A stretch of 64,000 bases of DNA, from NCBI RefSeq assembly GCF_001949145.1, contig NW_019091362.1, positions 5,603,786 through 5,667,785 on the forward strand, given 5' to 3'. Origin of the DNA: Acanthaster planci. Lineage: Eukaryota; Echinodermata; Asteroidea; Valvatida; Acanthasteridae. Below are positions 1 through 14,300 of the stretch, piece after piece; position 1 is the stretch's first letter, and each line of letters begins with the position of its first letter. The position numbers and the translations under genes are program-made. The notes under the pieces were generated by a model. It had not been told where the DNA came from, did no database searches, and saw only the letters and a program-made list of their open reading frames with translations.

Positions 1-3000
1 TTTTTAAAGAAGATTTCCTTGAGCACCGGCTAGGAGAGTGGAACCTGATAATGCCCTCGTCTGCGGCTCGGGCATTAGTCGCGTCCACTCTTCTGAGCGG
101 TCTTGAAAGACCTGTTAAGCTCACATTTATTCCAATTGGTAAATATCTTTCGAGTCAGAAATTTTTTTTTTTAAATTAAGAATGAAAAATGTTTCCTGAA
201 ACACCCCCTGGAGACATGTTATGTGAGGTTCCTCCTGCCTGCAGTCGTAAAGAATCGCCCTACTTAGATTGGCGTGCGCGTGGAGTCCATCGCGGGAGGT
301 GGCGCACAGCCAGCTCGTGCTTTATCAACTGTTAAGACCGGCCACGTGACGGGCTCTTGACCGTTGAAGGCACCCTGCTACTTTAATTGGATCCTCTCAT
401 GCGTGCCCAATGGAAAGCAAAAATAATAACTGACGCGTAATGGTGCATGGATGAGTGAATAGCCACCCTTGTTCACGATATACCCCATAGTTCTAAAAAT
501 CTCCCCCTTTCTCTCACCTTCTCTCTGTCAAAGTATCACATCCACAGTCGGAGGTAATCATGTCATGCTACAAATCCCTCCCCTTTGGTTTTCTCCAACA
601 GCTCCACCTCCTAAAGATACAACCCCTTTCACACTAACCACTCCTTCAAACTAGCCATCCAAAGCACCCTTCTCCTTCTGTCTATCCAGTCAATGCCAGG
701 TTCTCCAAACTGCCTTTCCTTACTACGTGCCCCCAGGCTCCCATCTCGGTTAAAGATTTCCTTTCCACTCCTACCTTTCTTAATACCTCTTCATTGGTTA
801 CTTTATCCGTCAACGGAATACGCAACATCCTCCTGAGGAACGTGTTTCACAACTCTCCAATGCTTTCTAGACTCTGCTGTTAGAGTGCCTCACTGCCATG
901 CATTAATTCTGGATATACAAAGCAGTTTCGAACACGTAACCTGTTCCTCATACTCATGGAACGGTTTCTCAGAATGTTGTCTAATTTTGAGAAAGCTGAT
1001 TTTGCAGAGTAGTTCTTCTTTTGATTTCTCTGACACATCTGGCATCATCAGTGATCAAGCTTACATCCTTTAAATGGGTGTTATGTTCTTGTTCACAATG
1101 CAATGATTACACACTTCTTTATGTAATTAAGCACACAAATATGAAACCCCCCTCTCGTACCTCAGACCTTGATAAGCCCACGTTGCCTGTACTTTAGCAA
1201 GACAGATGTTCAAACCCAGTCCACAGAGACCAATTGTTAATTACTTTGTCGAAATATTCTTCCAGGGCAACCCCATAATGCGTCGTCTTTCAACCATCAA
1301 AGGATCCAGGAGATGAATTTTTCTTAGAATCATTTTTTGTGTTTCTCTGTACTCTCCTTCCATGTATGAAGACTGGTGGACATCTTTTTTGAGTTACGTG
1401 AACTGAACAGTGCACTTTTTCAAACATTAAAAATTGACCAGGCATTTCTGGACAAGTGAGGGCGATATTCAGGATACAGATGTACATCAGTCTGTGATAC
1501 TTTACACTCCTGCCGCACTTAACATGCAAACGGCGTATTTAAGGGGGCTTTCAAAAATTCTTCTCCCTAGTTAGCACTATTAAATACTTTTTGGTCGTTG
1601 GGAAGTCCGAGAAATTCTTCCCAATTTGCCTTAATACTTTTTTCGTCACGACTAAAAGTAGGAGGGGGGTGATTCAATAGTCCATCCCCGATCTAAAAGT
1701 GGGGTGATATATCCCCTATCCCCAGGGATTTATACCCACGGGGGTAGCACAACAAACATCGTTTTTTTATATCAAGGATGCAGGACAGTAAATAGGCTGA
1801 AAGCTGCTTGCGTTGGGTAAATCACCATTTGTATGCACTCAAATTTCTACGAAATAGAGCGTTATTTGGTCTATGAACTTGAAGATTTGCAGAAAAGACA
1901 GGTTTAGTTGAGCAAAACGAATGCCAGCTTGTGTCTTAGTGAGATTTGGAAGAAATCTGTCAGTGAAAACGGTTTATTTTTCCAGAACTGTAGAGCTTCA
2001 ATATGGCGAGGGCCTGCACGACTGCTTTCTAGGGACGACATTCGGTGGGGAAATTCTTCAAAAGTCATCAGTTGAATGAATATTTTGAAAAGAAAACAAA
2101 GAATCATAAAATGAACTGTAATTTGATATGAGCGTCTAGAACGCCTGGGAAACTTCTGGGTATTTCCTTGTTTTGTTTTGTTTTTTTTTTTTTTTGAAGT
2201 TCAGGTATTTATCACAGTTGGCTATTCTTTATGGCAGTTTAATTACCGGCCTCAACCTTAAAACTGAGAAATAGAGAACGCAATAGCGTCTCTCGGAGTC
2301 AAACAGACAGGCCTATGCTCCCAGATTGTACTGTCCGTAGCTCCAGAAGAGGTATAATCATTATGAGTTCAGGACCAAACCACTGGAGGATTTGTGTTTT
2401 GCATTCTCGTGCAGCGGTCTTATATACATGTAGGCCTAAAGAGTAATCCAGTAGGTTGGATAGTAGAAACAAAAGGGCCGCTTGTTGGCGCACGTTCCAA
2501 GTCAGTATGCGTACAGCATTATAGCGCCTGTTGCCCTGGTGAAATTTTCTCAATACAAGCACGTGCAATACAGCCAATGGGATTGAATATTGAATTACAG
2601 ATACTACATTACATCAAGCGTGGCCTGGACTATCAAACGCAACTGCGGGGAAGTTCCAGCGAAGGCTATAATTGACTATCGTTCGACTAACACCGCCAGA
2701 ATGATGAATGGTTAGGACAATCTAGTCGACCAGTTGGGACCAGGCCCTAGGGCATAGTCGCACCGCTGGTTATCAATAACTGATTTCATTTATTATTACG
2801 GAGGGAACCATTCACTTGAAAATAATTGTGAAAGATTTGAATAATCATACACGCTGCAAAAATCACAGCCAACAGGGAAATGTAAGTAACGATGAGATTT
2901 GAAAATATAGGCTGACTAGGGTCGTTCAAGTGTAACTGAATTGCACATCTGCATTGTTAAAAAGCAACTGATGGCAGAAACAGCGTACAGCTTTAGCACA

Positions 3001-4536
3001 TTTTTGCCAGTTTATGTCAAAATGCTAGCCTCGTTGCTGACTAGCCCACTTCCTCCCCACCAACAATTCATCAACGGCAAAATCGTCTTCTTGTCACCGA
3101 TGCTGGATTGTTTTTGGATGGTTCACAGTGCCATCTACCTCCGTTAGGGGCACTTTTTCGGCACGACCCCCCCCCCACCAACAAAATCAATTTGTCAACA
3201 TTGGTACCAAAGGTACATGCATGTAGGCAATGGGATTATAAAGATTCAGTGTCATCATTTTACTTAATTTAGCGTTTTTTGAGTGTCATATCTGCCACGC
3301 TACCACAGACCATCTGCAACATTGCGTTTATGGTGTTGCTATTGTTTACACCCCCAGATCGGACAAAAAAGTGGTGTTAAATTTTTGTTACAGAAAAACG
3401 ACCCTGGTATCCATATATGACAACACCGGAGCATGGGCGTCGTCAGAAGGAGGGGGAAATCTCTTGGGGGCAGGTAGGCCTACTGATCGGTAGCAAACTG
3501 ATAGCACAACAGAGGAAGAGGTCAAATCAGATATTGTTTACTCAAATTTATGATCTTCATCAACCTTTCCTTGTTTCATTTTCGTGTCGTTTAGTTTCCG
3601 ATTCGCATCACAGTTTTTGCAGTTGACAACTACAACCCTCAAATCAACTATAGTAATGATAATTTTTGCACTGAAATCTACACATTCCGTACGGGATAGA
3701 AAAATGCAATGCATACGTAATATCAATGTACAACCCCCCCCCCAAAAAAACCCATAATTTTACCTGGAAGATGATTTGAGATAACGAAATGCATGTAATA
3801 TTTTTAGCAGAAAATAATCAAGGGTAACAATATAACAATTTTATAAAAATATTATCAAGTGCCACCTTGACGGAACAAAATTTTATTCTATTCAACTGTG
3901 CTATCTGTTCTCCGTAGCTGTCCCTTTAGGAGCTCCGTAACGTCGTGAACATTGTGCGATTTGACGTCCCCGCCAAGCCACCAGTATGACATGCACTAGT
4001 GTGGTTCATATGGCAACACGGCGCATACATTATATCGAAACACAAGCACGAGCTCGTGTCGGGTCTACACTAGTATCCGCATAGAGGGACGCGCGGAAAA
4101 AAGGCAGAACCGACTACACAAGCCCCGGGAAAAATGTGAAGGGACATGTTCGGCTCCCCGTCAACCTAGTGCCTTGTCTCCTATATTCCTACATATTGCA
4201 GGTAGGTAAATTACGCGAATCTTAAATGTTTGTGTCATGCACTGTCTGTATGGGGTGGTGTCTGGTCAGTCATCGCTTGTAATAATTAAGCCCCTCGTGA
4301 GACGGTCAAGTGTCTTATTTATCACACGCTACTAGCTAAGATCCGGCTGAGGAGGACTTTCAAGTTTTCATGGATGTTGTGTGAAAAAGTCATCTTTCAA
4401 AGTTTCTACTCAAACTGTGAACAAATTGTTAGGTCTTTTGAAAAATCCTCCGCTTGGCTAATTCGAAAACAACAAACATGCATCTTTAAAAAAGACAACT
4501 GGATTTTAAAAAGCCAGTAAATTGCGAAACGAAGCA

Positions 4537-4595
4537 AAAAAAACAAAACAAAACAAAACAAAAACAAAATTAAAATAAAAATACAAACAAACGAA
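4537..4595. repeat. A/C-rich simple repeat
   Basis: Degenerate AAAAC and AAAT units. Seen directly; no function suggested. Confidence 0.7.
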
Positions 4596-7303
4596 ATCTT
4601 AAGACTTAGTCTGTGTTGGCTAATAGAGACATGGCGCATTACTATTCATTTTGGTGTATTATTATTGCCTAAAACTGAACCCTGCTCTGAAAGAGTGAAC
4701 AGTCAGCTGATTTATAAACACGAAGAGTCCTCCTCCCCGAGTTGCAGCCCCGCCTACAGATTTCGATAGTAATTATAATACCATCAGGCACCCACATTTA
4801 ATAATGTCATATTGGTGATTACCAGTTGTTTCCATGCTCACTTGTTATGAGAAGTAAACGAAATTTTGCTCTTGTAAAAACCAAACATTGTTATTGTAAG
4901 TTTAACAAAGAGGGCATTTGTATACAATTGTATGTACACCGTTCGTTTTATCTGAACATTAAGAATTTCTGTGTAATTGAGAATATTATTGCATCCACAA
5001 CCTTCTATGTAATATAGGAATTAGTGTGGCGCGAAAAATAATTTCAATACTTAATGAGTAATAGGTGACAGAGGCCAGCGACTATTTTTACGGGTGGCCG
5101 TGATCACCACCTTGAACTGGCTCGATTAACCCGCAATCAAAAATGCTTCTGGATGGCTGTTATAATGTCGGGGCCAATAGCTGCTGGCTCATTTGCGAGG
5201 GGAGGTATATTCAGTTATTCCAAGCGAAAGATTAATTATTGACTGCCGTGTCAAGTGCTTTGCTAAAAAAAATAAAACTGTTTAATTCGTTATTCGTAGT
5301 TCCTCCAGAGGTTGAGATTAGAACATTTATAAGTAGTAGCACAAAGCAGGTGTCATCGGAAAAATTGGGAAGAACTAGAAACTCTATGGTGTAAATGCAA
5401 GAGTATTGTTCGGAATATACTTATAGTCCAAAAACTACCAGTATGGTCTGAAAGATCGGGTATAGTGCCTTCTCATGTTTAACATTTCTTATATCTGTGT
5501 TTGACCATTGGTCCTGTTTTGGTCATTATATAGATTTTAACAGCAGTTTTTGCAATGATTCAATCGCAGTTTGTCCGAGTCTTCAGAGAGACTCAGTTTT
5601 AATCCACGTGCAAGTCCGAATCTCTGGAAATGCTTTTTGTAACTGTCATTCATCCGTATCAATTTTGACTCTTTCAAACAGGCGCGTGGCCTATAGCCAG
5701 GGTTTTTTTTCAAAAAGGATTGGTTGTCACGTTTAGATACGATTGCAAACATTCCACTTAGATAAAGGTCGATTATGAATTATTTTTCTTTCAGTGCTTT
5801 TTGATCATCCATATTTAACGTCCTGGTATCTCATTTATTAGAGCGTTCAGATTGTGATTTCAGAACCATTAGCACGTTTCATTCTGTCACTTTTCAAATC
5901 CCTTGGATTCGCAATGCGCTCCAATATACCTGGGTCGGTGTACTGGAAAAGGTCTTGACCGCAGCTCAATAGACTGCTTGCGTGTTTCTGGTCACCCTTT
6001 CCTTTCTTTCCTTGGTTTGGCATATCGTCTCTCAACCCCCCTCCCAGTCTAATTTCTTCGACATTCTTTGTGGTTAATAGGTTAGCCTTGTTAGTAAATA
6101 TAGATAATGGAAGAGACTGCACTGTTAACAAAATCCTTGTCAAAGAATAGGTATCTTGCTCGACATATTTCAATTAGACAGTAAAAATCCTTGAATATCT
6201 GAATTGATATAATTCGTTACCATTTTTTCTAACAACGTATGTCTCTCTATAATTGTGCCTGAATCAACCTTTTTAATCAATTTAGTCATGTTTACCAAGA
6301 TGTAACTTGAGATGGTAAATTATACAACGAACAGTTCTGATTTTTCAAAGGGTAAAAACTGAAGTTTTTTATTTTAATTATGTCTTTACCATACGCATTC
6401 TTGGATAAAACGCCATCACAACAACTAAAAAGAGTTCAGCTTGTAAAAAACTAAATTTTACAAAGATTTAACTAATAACTGAAATAAATCACATACTTTT
6501 GGTTTTGCTTACCGTGGAAAGAACGGTCAAGCCGTGAAACTAATCTCTGGAATGCTATTCAAACCCGAAACACCACTGGGTGGGTTGGTCACGGGATGTT
6601 GATTATGCCGCCACAATGAAAGCTTGGCAATTGCATAATACATGAAAAAATGATACACGAAAAAAATGCATTTCTACTCTTGAAACACCTCCACCTGCTC
6701 TTTAATTGGAATACAAGGTCTGGAAAACTTTCCTAATTTTCCACTTATTCAGACAGAAACTTTCATTGCACGTATTTTCTAAAACACCATAAGCCATAAG
6801 GAACTAACAAGTGTTCAGAAACGAGCTTGAATGACCTTCTCAATATATACCGTTAACATATTTTGTAAAGAACTTGCAAAAGAGTCCATAAAGCTGTCCA
6901 AATGCTGTTTACACAGTCGCACAAGATGATTTTTACGCGTGTAGTCAATGCATAATAGTGGCAGCAGGCGACGCAATGTCTATCCAGTCCCATACAACTA
7001 CATTAAAAAAAGAGATCAAAAACGATCATTGTGTTATAAGAGAAGCAGAGCCCGAATCATTGTGAGACTAGTTGACTTAGCCGCAGGCCTGATGGATAAT
7101 TCTTTGATTTGTGGTCGTATTTCTACCCGAGTAGCATTTGCCATTAATTCATTGAGGAGCAAACAAATAGAGAGCTGAGGCCGCCTCCTATTTTCAAGTT
7201 TGGGGCCATTCAAAATTTTCAGTGGTCTGAAAGGCAACATTTTTTTCCAAATAGTGAGTGGGTGAGTCAAGAAAAAAACGAAAATCGGAATTCATTTTTC
7301 ATA

Positions 7304-7330
7304 AAAAAACAAACAAACAAACAAACAACA
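7304..7330. repeat. (AAAC)n simple repeat
   Basis: Several consecutive AAAC units after an A run. Confidence 0.75.
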
Positions 7331-7367
7331 AAAACGTATAAAAAATCGACTTCATGGCATGTACAAG

Positions 7368-7395
7368 CCATAGAGCTCTGTGAGGAGCTCTATGG
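7368..7395. repeat. Perfect 11-bp inverted repeat with 6-nt loop
   Basis: CCATAGAGCTC at 7368-7378 is the exact reverse complement of 7385-7395, leaving a 6-nt loop. It is isolated and has no flanking poly(A) signal or splice site, so no role is assigned. Confidence 0.7.
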
Positions 7396-8143
7396 TACAA
7401 CCAAATGCACGTTGAGTTCATGCGCCATACCACCACCGCACGCCAGCGTTCAAATGTCTATGAACATAGTCGACTTCGTTCCCATTTTTGTAACGTGAAT
7501 GATCCGTATGCATATGCGTAAAAGACATTGGGAGGGGGTGGTTTTTTAAGTAGGCTTGTATTAGTCAGATCTTCGTAGTGGTCAATTTTCGCAAATGTAG
7601 CAGGGTACCAGTTGCTAGTTATCGGTTTACACACATGGATTGCTGTTCACCGGCTTTTCCCGCACTGCAACAAGTCATCCCAACATATCAGCTGATGGAT
7701 TATAAAAAAAAAATCTACAGGGCCCCCCTGCAAAAGGCCAGACCAACAAGCGCATGTGGCCGTCAATGAACTGGGCACACATGTGCAAAGACATATTCGT
7801 GTAGTTACCGGTACTTTACATGTGCAAGTGCATACAATTTCATGTAGTACGCTGGACCGGAAGTTTTAATGACAAAGTCACTTTTTTGTTAACCGAAATG
7901 GGCGTGGGTGGGGTTTTTGGATTGGCAGGTGGCTGGGTGGGTGGCTGGTTGGGTGGGTCAAAAATTTGGAAAATATTCGAAATTTAAAAACATTGAACAG
8001 TTTGAATGGCCCTTTAATGACTCGGAAAATGTGAATTCACAGGGGCTAAGCATGAACCTGTTTTAACTGAGGCTCATCTGTGTCATTCATGAGACAATGC
8101 ACAATCCCCTTTCATATCTGTTTTCCTTTTTTCTGTGGAACAG

Positions 8144-8339
8144 ACTTGATCCGGAAATTATGACAGTTATTGGCGTTGCCTTGGTAATTTCTGGCCTTAC
8201 GGCGGCCGGTGTCGGCCTGGCTGCGGTTTGGGTAAGGTTCTGCAGATCATGTGACTTGCAGAAACTCATCGATTACATCTGCAGGCGAAACGAGGAGAGG
8301 ACCAACCTCATACAAACGGATTATGGCACAGCATATCAG
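8144..8339 (+). CDS. SYT12: SYT12 exon with the transmembrane segment
   Basis: A pyrimidine-rich acceptor ends in CAG at 8141-8143 and the donor GTCAGT starts at 8340. The frame gives LDPEIM and then a roughly 24-residue hydrophobic segment, an Arg stop-transfer and two cysteines. The exon starts at codon position 3, so translation may begin upstream; the first in-frame Met is at 8160. It ends in phase 0. Confidence 0.85.
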
Positions 8340-11300
8340 GTCAGTATCTCTCAATGCCAAAGGTTAGTCTAGTTACCTGACCAGCATCCCCTGAAGCTTC
8401 TGAGGGCCTTCCTCGAAATTTGAAATACTATCTCACTTGATTTTCCTCCATCTCAGATGTTTTAATGTTCGAGCTAACTGAACACACTCGACCGTCTGGT
8501 TCCCGTCAGGAGGTCTGATTTTCAAAAACGTCCAAGTCAGGAATATGAAAATAATGCCAAACTATATGGACGGAAGACGTAGACAAATCGGACGTACCCC
8601 CCCAAAAAAAACCCACACTCACATACCTGTTTTACATACAAAGTGTGGACATTCCTTTGTTCTCCTGTGGTTAAGGAAACTTGAGAAAAATGTCCCTTTT
8701 TCTCCAACTACGATAACTCTTTCAACCTGGATTTTGGTGATAATTTCCTGGACTGTTCCTCCTCATTTTGCCACAGATAACCTTGATGCCAAAATGCCTC
8801 TGAAACTGTTTTTCAGAGAGGGGAAAACATTGTTTGGACATGTGCGAGTCCACACAATGCCATCATACCCTACTTTATGTGGACTTCTTTTTTTGCAGAG
8901 GTCCACACTATGTCTGCCACGCATGCACATCCTTGCACACGCATACATTTAAAAACAGAACATGATGCGACGACTTTCTCCACTGTAATGCATACTTGAG
9001 ACACGATGATTGCACCTGTGAAAATACACGAAAAAAACTGCACAGCATATCTTACGCCTGGCATTGATATTTAGTGCAATATTTGGTTCCAGCGATCTTC
9101 AAGAAAACAGGACCGTTAACGGACTTGCAACGAACACTTTGCTATTAGAAGATAATTTTGAAGTTACACGAAAACAGAATTAACCACGTTGGATCATCTT
9201 TGGAGGGATGAATTGCACCTTGACTGGTCACAGAATGTTGGCGTCCGAGTGACCAGACATTAATTTGAGGCAGCTAATTAGTTTAAAGGGCGTTGTCAAT
9301 ATTTATTCAAAGATCTGAAATGAAAATGAATGCAGCGTTGCCCATCAATCATGCCTGCCTGGCCAGTCTCTTTTGCTCCGCAAACATCGTTTTAACTTTC
9401 AGTCAGTGTTTTAAGTAGGGACCAACCTCTGCGTTCACCTCGCTGGTAACCGTGATGATCTCTCTGAACCGCCAAAATGTCTCCTGGGGCTGTTTGTTGT
9501 TCATGGACGTAATAGCGCCCTCAGCAGATTACAAAGGCATACCGGGACTGAAGGTGATCAGTGCAACAATCTTCAACATAATTTTACCTGACACCGTGTG
9601 AAAAAACTGAATACCGAGCTGGAATAAAGCATATTTAAATCTTGCTTGTGAGGAATTTGTTGTCGTTTATCTGAAAGCAAACAACAAAGCACATATCTTT
9701 GCAGCAATAAAAGGAACAAACATTTCAAAGGTTGAAATATTTTCATTCTGAATGCTGTAGTCCGAACAATGAATTCCTTGAAATTGGCAATAAATCCAAC
9801 CGGAAAGTACACATTCATTTACCGCTGAGCATTGCACGCTGGATTCTGATGACGCTGCATGACTTACGCTCTCAATATAAAATTTTAAAAGCCAAAGCAG
9901 ACCAAAAGAAGAAAGGAAAGATCCTGCACAGGAAATGTAAGATTGCTTTTTCGTGAATCAAATGTTAGTGTGTTGTCCTGTACTTTGGGAGGCGTTCATG
10001 CATTTGGATGATCTCTGGCGCGTGGAAAAGTAGTGTGTCATATACATATGATGAATGCAGCGCCAATCATTATTTCGCTGTCGCCTTGGCCTCCTTTACG
10101 CACTTCAGACATCCAGCATGACTGCATCGTTTACCCAAATGCATGCCACACGCGCCGTCGTCTGGCACGCCCAACGACTAATGAAGTAATTATGCATGCA
10201 CCCTCACGATCGCGAGCAGTGGACTGACATCAAATTCACCGTCCATTTATCACAATTATTACGGACCTTCCATGCAAATAAAAAAAAATGTTGAGTTGGG
10301 TGCTGTCGCTCGTGCTGACATATCGACTGCAGGGAATGACAATGAAATGAAGGCCTACATTTTTATTTTAAAGTTTCAAACCGTTTGTGAGTTTTGGGAG
10401 CCAACACTAAGCCAAAATCCAGAAAAACTAACTTGCAACCCGTACTGCAAAGGAGTTAATTTCCTAATCATATCAAATTCATTCGAAAATGTTTCCTAGG
10501 TAATAATTGAGTTTATACGTCCTTTATTTTAAGGGCTTTTGCGCTATTTCCTGTTCCTTTATGGATAATCAATTAATTAACTGAAAATATAGGTACTTTA
10601 GGATTCTATATCAATCTGAAACAGGTGAGTAGTGTTGCGTAGAGAGACTACAGCTTCTCGTGCAGCCGCCTGCGTGGCAACGGTCAGAAGATGTTGAAAT
10701 GCAGAGCACTTCCTCCGATGCCCCGATCGATGTGCGCGCGATACGCAATCAAGTGAGGAGGATACCAATGTGCAGTGCACAGCTCGATCTATCTGGGTGT
10801 CGACTCACTAATTTATGATTTTTCTCTACCCTGGCTGCTCAGTGCCGAGTCGCACGTCCTGTACATGTACGTGCCACGGCCGCACAACAAAACCTTCCTC
10901 AGCCACGCTGGGTATTGCAGTGAATCGAGCAAGCAGTAAAATACGCGAGAGTCTTTTGGTCATCTTTGATTGGTGTAGTGCACGTATGTATACTTGTACA
11001 AGCCCTGGGCTATCCTGAGTTTGAATCGGCAGAGGAGCCACGGATGAGCGTTTTTAGAGGCTTGGCAACGGCACCTGATGGCTCAGGTACGGTAGATTAC
11101 GTAGTTGATACGTGGAGGATGCAATGCAGACACAACAGACGTGTCAAGTCGAGGTGTTGCTCTCGTGGCTATATTCATAATGACGCACGTGTTGTTATCA
11201 ATAAGGCTCGCGCCGTGTCTTTCAGAGAGGGGTAGTGAAACATTCCCCGCCCATAATAAATACGTAACTACTATTCTTGTCTGAAATTCAGCTACCATGA

Positions 11301-14300
11301 AAACTGATCACTTGCTTGCTTGTGTGTCTTGTGTTTTCTGTCTTTCATCATATTTGGCCATTTAACTAGAATGTAATTTATCTTAACTGCGAAAATCTGA
11401 GGTGTTCCTGGCCGTTTTATAACAGGGTTCTTCCATACATGTGTACGGCAAGCAATGTTTTTATGAGCAATTTGGAAATTTTCCTAGGCACTAAGTTTGC
11501 TGAAAAACGTAGCCTCGGTTTGGTTAGACACTGCGACTTGTACAACCGCATAGGACTGTTGAATGCGTAATTTTATTTCACTTTGACATTTGTTTGTTTA
11601 ATATACATTAAAAATGGAAGATATGTGTTTCACAAGAAAGAGGTGAATTTGATCGGACAATTTAAACTTAATTCACCATGAAGCAATGACCCCTTCCCTT
11701 TTTGTCTTGCGTCTCAAACAGGTTGAACCAATTTCCTTACTTTTTATTTCATGCGGGTTGTTTTATCTTCTTTTTTGAATCTTTTTCTTTCAATTACATG
11801 TATTGACCATTTCCCATGTCTACTTCTTTCTATTTCCACTTTACGCTTCGGTAATAAATTCTTGTACATATTTGGGTTACTCAATAAAACAAAATCAGGT
11901 TTTTACCTTTTGACTCCATTACTTTTAGATACCCTGTGGGATTTCCCATCGAGCATAAAACTTATTTCTGTATTAAAAGAAAATATGTTTACCGTCACCA
12001 GGCCAGCGCCATTTTAAAGAGAAGAATTCTGCAGACGGTGTGTATGGCTTGGATGTGTTCCTCAGTTTTTTATCTTTGGTTCATGTCGGTACATTTTCTG
12101 CAACTGTCATCAAGAGAGGTCAGCAGGTGCCGAAAATATCACTATAGACATAAAATACTACTTGTACATGTATATGTACAGCGCCCTCTGGTGTGGAATA
12201 ATTATAGTATATCCAGCCTTCCAATTCCACTCGAAACCGTAATGTACATGCAGCTTACCTTTACTTTCGAGTCCACCGAATTTAGCAGTTTTTGTAAGTG
12301 TTTTTCAATGGCTTGGCCCGTGGAAAATTTGTGGTCATACCAACGATATGCTCACACGTTCGTGTGCTTCTTTTGTTCTCGGCAAATACAAAGGATAGTA
12401 CCCACAAACTGAGGACACTTTTGAAAGGATCATAAAGAGAGTCACGTGAACGATATCACTGAGGACTCTAAAATGTGGTTTTCCCCTTGTAGGTCGACCA
12501 ATCCACCGACATCTCTGCGCCAGATGATCCTGATTCCGGGGGGTTTGTCGAGTACGAAAACATCTTCGCCAAGGCAGAGCAGGCCATCTCGGCGGCTGCG
12601 CAGGAGTCCCACGCGCATGCAGCCAACCTGCTGCCAGACACCGAGCAGCAGGATGGCGCCGAAACCTCGCGCGACGGATCTCCAGACGAGCTGCTCATGC
12701 GCAAACTCGTCCGGTGCTACTCAAGCGAATCTCTGAGCTCGGTGACGTCAGAGTCGTCAGTGCAAGAGAATTTCATGAACGTGTAAGTAAAGACTCTCGA
12801 GGAACAACTTTCAATGTGTGAAAACACTGGCTGTAAAAGTTGAGCAAGTTGACAGATCACTCTTTCGCAGATTTTTATTTGTCTCGATTCACTTCAATGT
12901 TTTTTATGTGCAGATATAAATATTTGTCCTTCTTTTACTTGTATTCATGCAGTCCTTTTAATAACCTTTTCTGTCGTTTTCGTAAGCCTTTGACTACAAC
13001 CCTTTTTGTGGGGGCGAACAATCTTCATAATCATAATCGCCATGTAATTTATCCCTGAACTCAGTTACGGCATTTATTTTCATTTCACAGTACCCAACTT
13101 TTTGTTGGAGAGACAATCACTGTTATATGAAACATTCAAAAGGGAGAAAAACACTGGTCTTCAGGGGTCTTTTGATCTGTGTAGTTTAAGGCACGCGAAG
13201 CTCATATTTAGCAGACGCCGAACGAGGAATTTTCAAAAAGAAATTAGGGATCAACACAACACTGTCCCCACAATTTTTAGGGTAGCAATAAAGGAAACTA
13301 CGTCGGCATTGCAGATTATGAGACAGTCATTACATCATTTTGATGCAAGCAACCTGCTGGCGTGCTATTTCACCTCAGTTTTCAAATTTCAGAGCTGGAC
13401 AGATTGAAGTCGTCATGGACTACTCGACTGAACAGAACCGCTTCACGCTGACGCTGGTCCAAGCTACGGACCTGAAAGCCAGGGATAATGCCTCACCCTC
13501 AGATACCTATGTCAAAGTTCACCTGATGCCAGAACACGAGTTGAAAGGTCAAACGAAGGTAGGAAACATTCTTGAATTTGGGGGAAATACTGCAAGTGGA
13601 AAACTAATTTTTCTGAAGGAGTTTAAAAGCTGCTAATCTTTAAAGGAACTCGAAGCTTGGAAATCCCTAGAAATAATCTTCAACTAACTGTTCAATGTTC
13701 TGTTATGCTTCTGATAATTACGCGGACAGTGTTACATTTTTCGAAATCAACTTCCCTTAGAAAAGTACTGTGTTCAAAGGGAAGGTACAATTCAAACCGT
13801 GCGTAATGTTGCACTGGATGACGTACATTCTAAACAGGAAGCTGGCGTTAATTAAGTTGAAACTTATAATACGGGGCTGCAGTAAATGGAAATATACTTC
13901 TGTCGTTTCGAGGTGTACCGCAAAAGTCTGAATCCAGTGTACAACGAGCGCATTACAATCAAGATGGCCAAGGTGGATCTCGCGGATCACTCCCTCAAAT
14001 TCACTGTGTTCGCCTACGACCGACACGCACGTCACGAGGCAGTTGGAGAAACGGTGCTGAAGCTTGGCGACGTGGATCTGCTGCCTGGACCATTTAGTAC
14101 CTGGCTCAATCTAAGTGACATAAATGAGGTACGTTTCAGAACATTTCGGGATAGAGCCCTCAGGGAGAAGTGGGAAAAGAGGCACATGTGTTGTGTTTCC
14201 CACAGGCCTTGTAAAATCCAACCTGACAAGCTACCTTAATGGGTCTGTGCCCGGCACACAAGACGTGCATTGCTAATTGATGAATCCGAACCATTCAACA

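Larger units (their letters stand above)
1..8143. other. No recognisable gene; possible 5' end of the synaptotagmin-12 gene
   Basis: No open frame here shows a family I recognise, and all are short. The stretch holds homopolymer runs, an A/C-rich run at 4537-4595, an AAAC-type run near 7304-7330 and a short hairpin at 7368-7395. The first recognised synaptotagmin exon begins in mid-codon at 8144, so one or more upstream exons (5' leader and a short luminal N-terminus) probably lie here. I could not place them. Confidence 0.5.

Noticed and set aside
8545-8952. 135-codon frame after the SYT12 membrane exon
   Set aside because: Opens into homopolymer sequence, no family match, overlapped by frames on the other strand.
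11936-12412. 158-codon open frame in a SYT12 intron
   Set aside because: Composition and content look random, it overlaps another unrelated frame and shows no domain.
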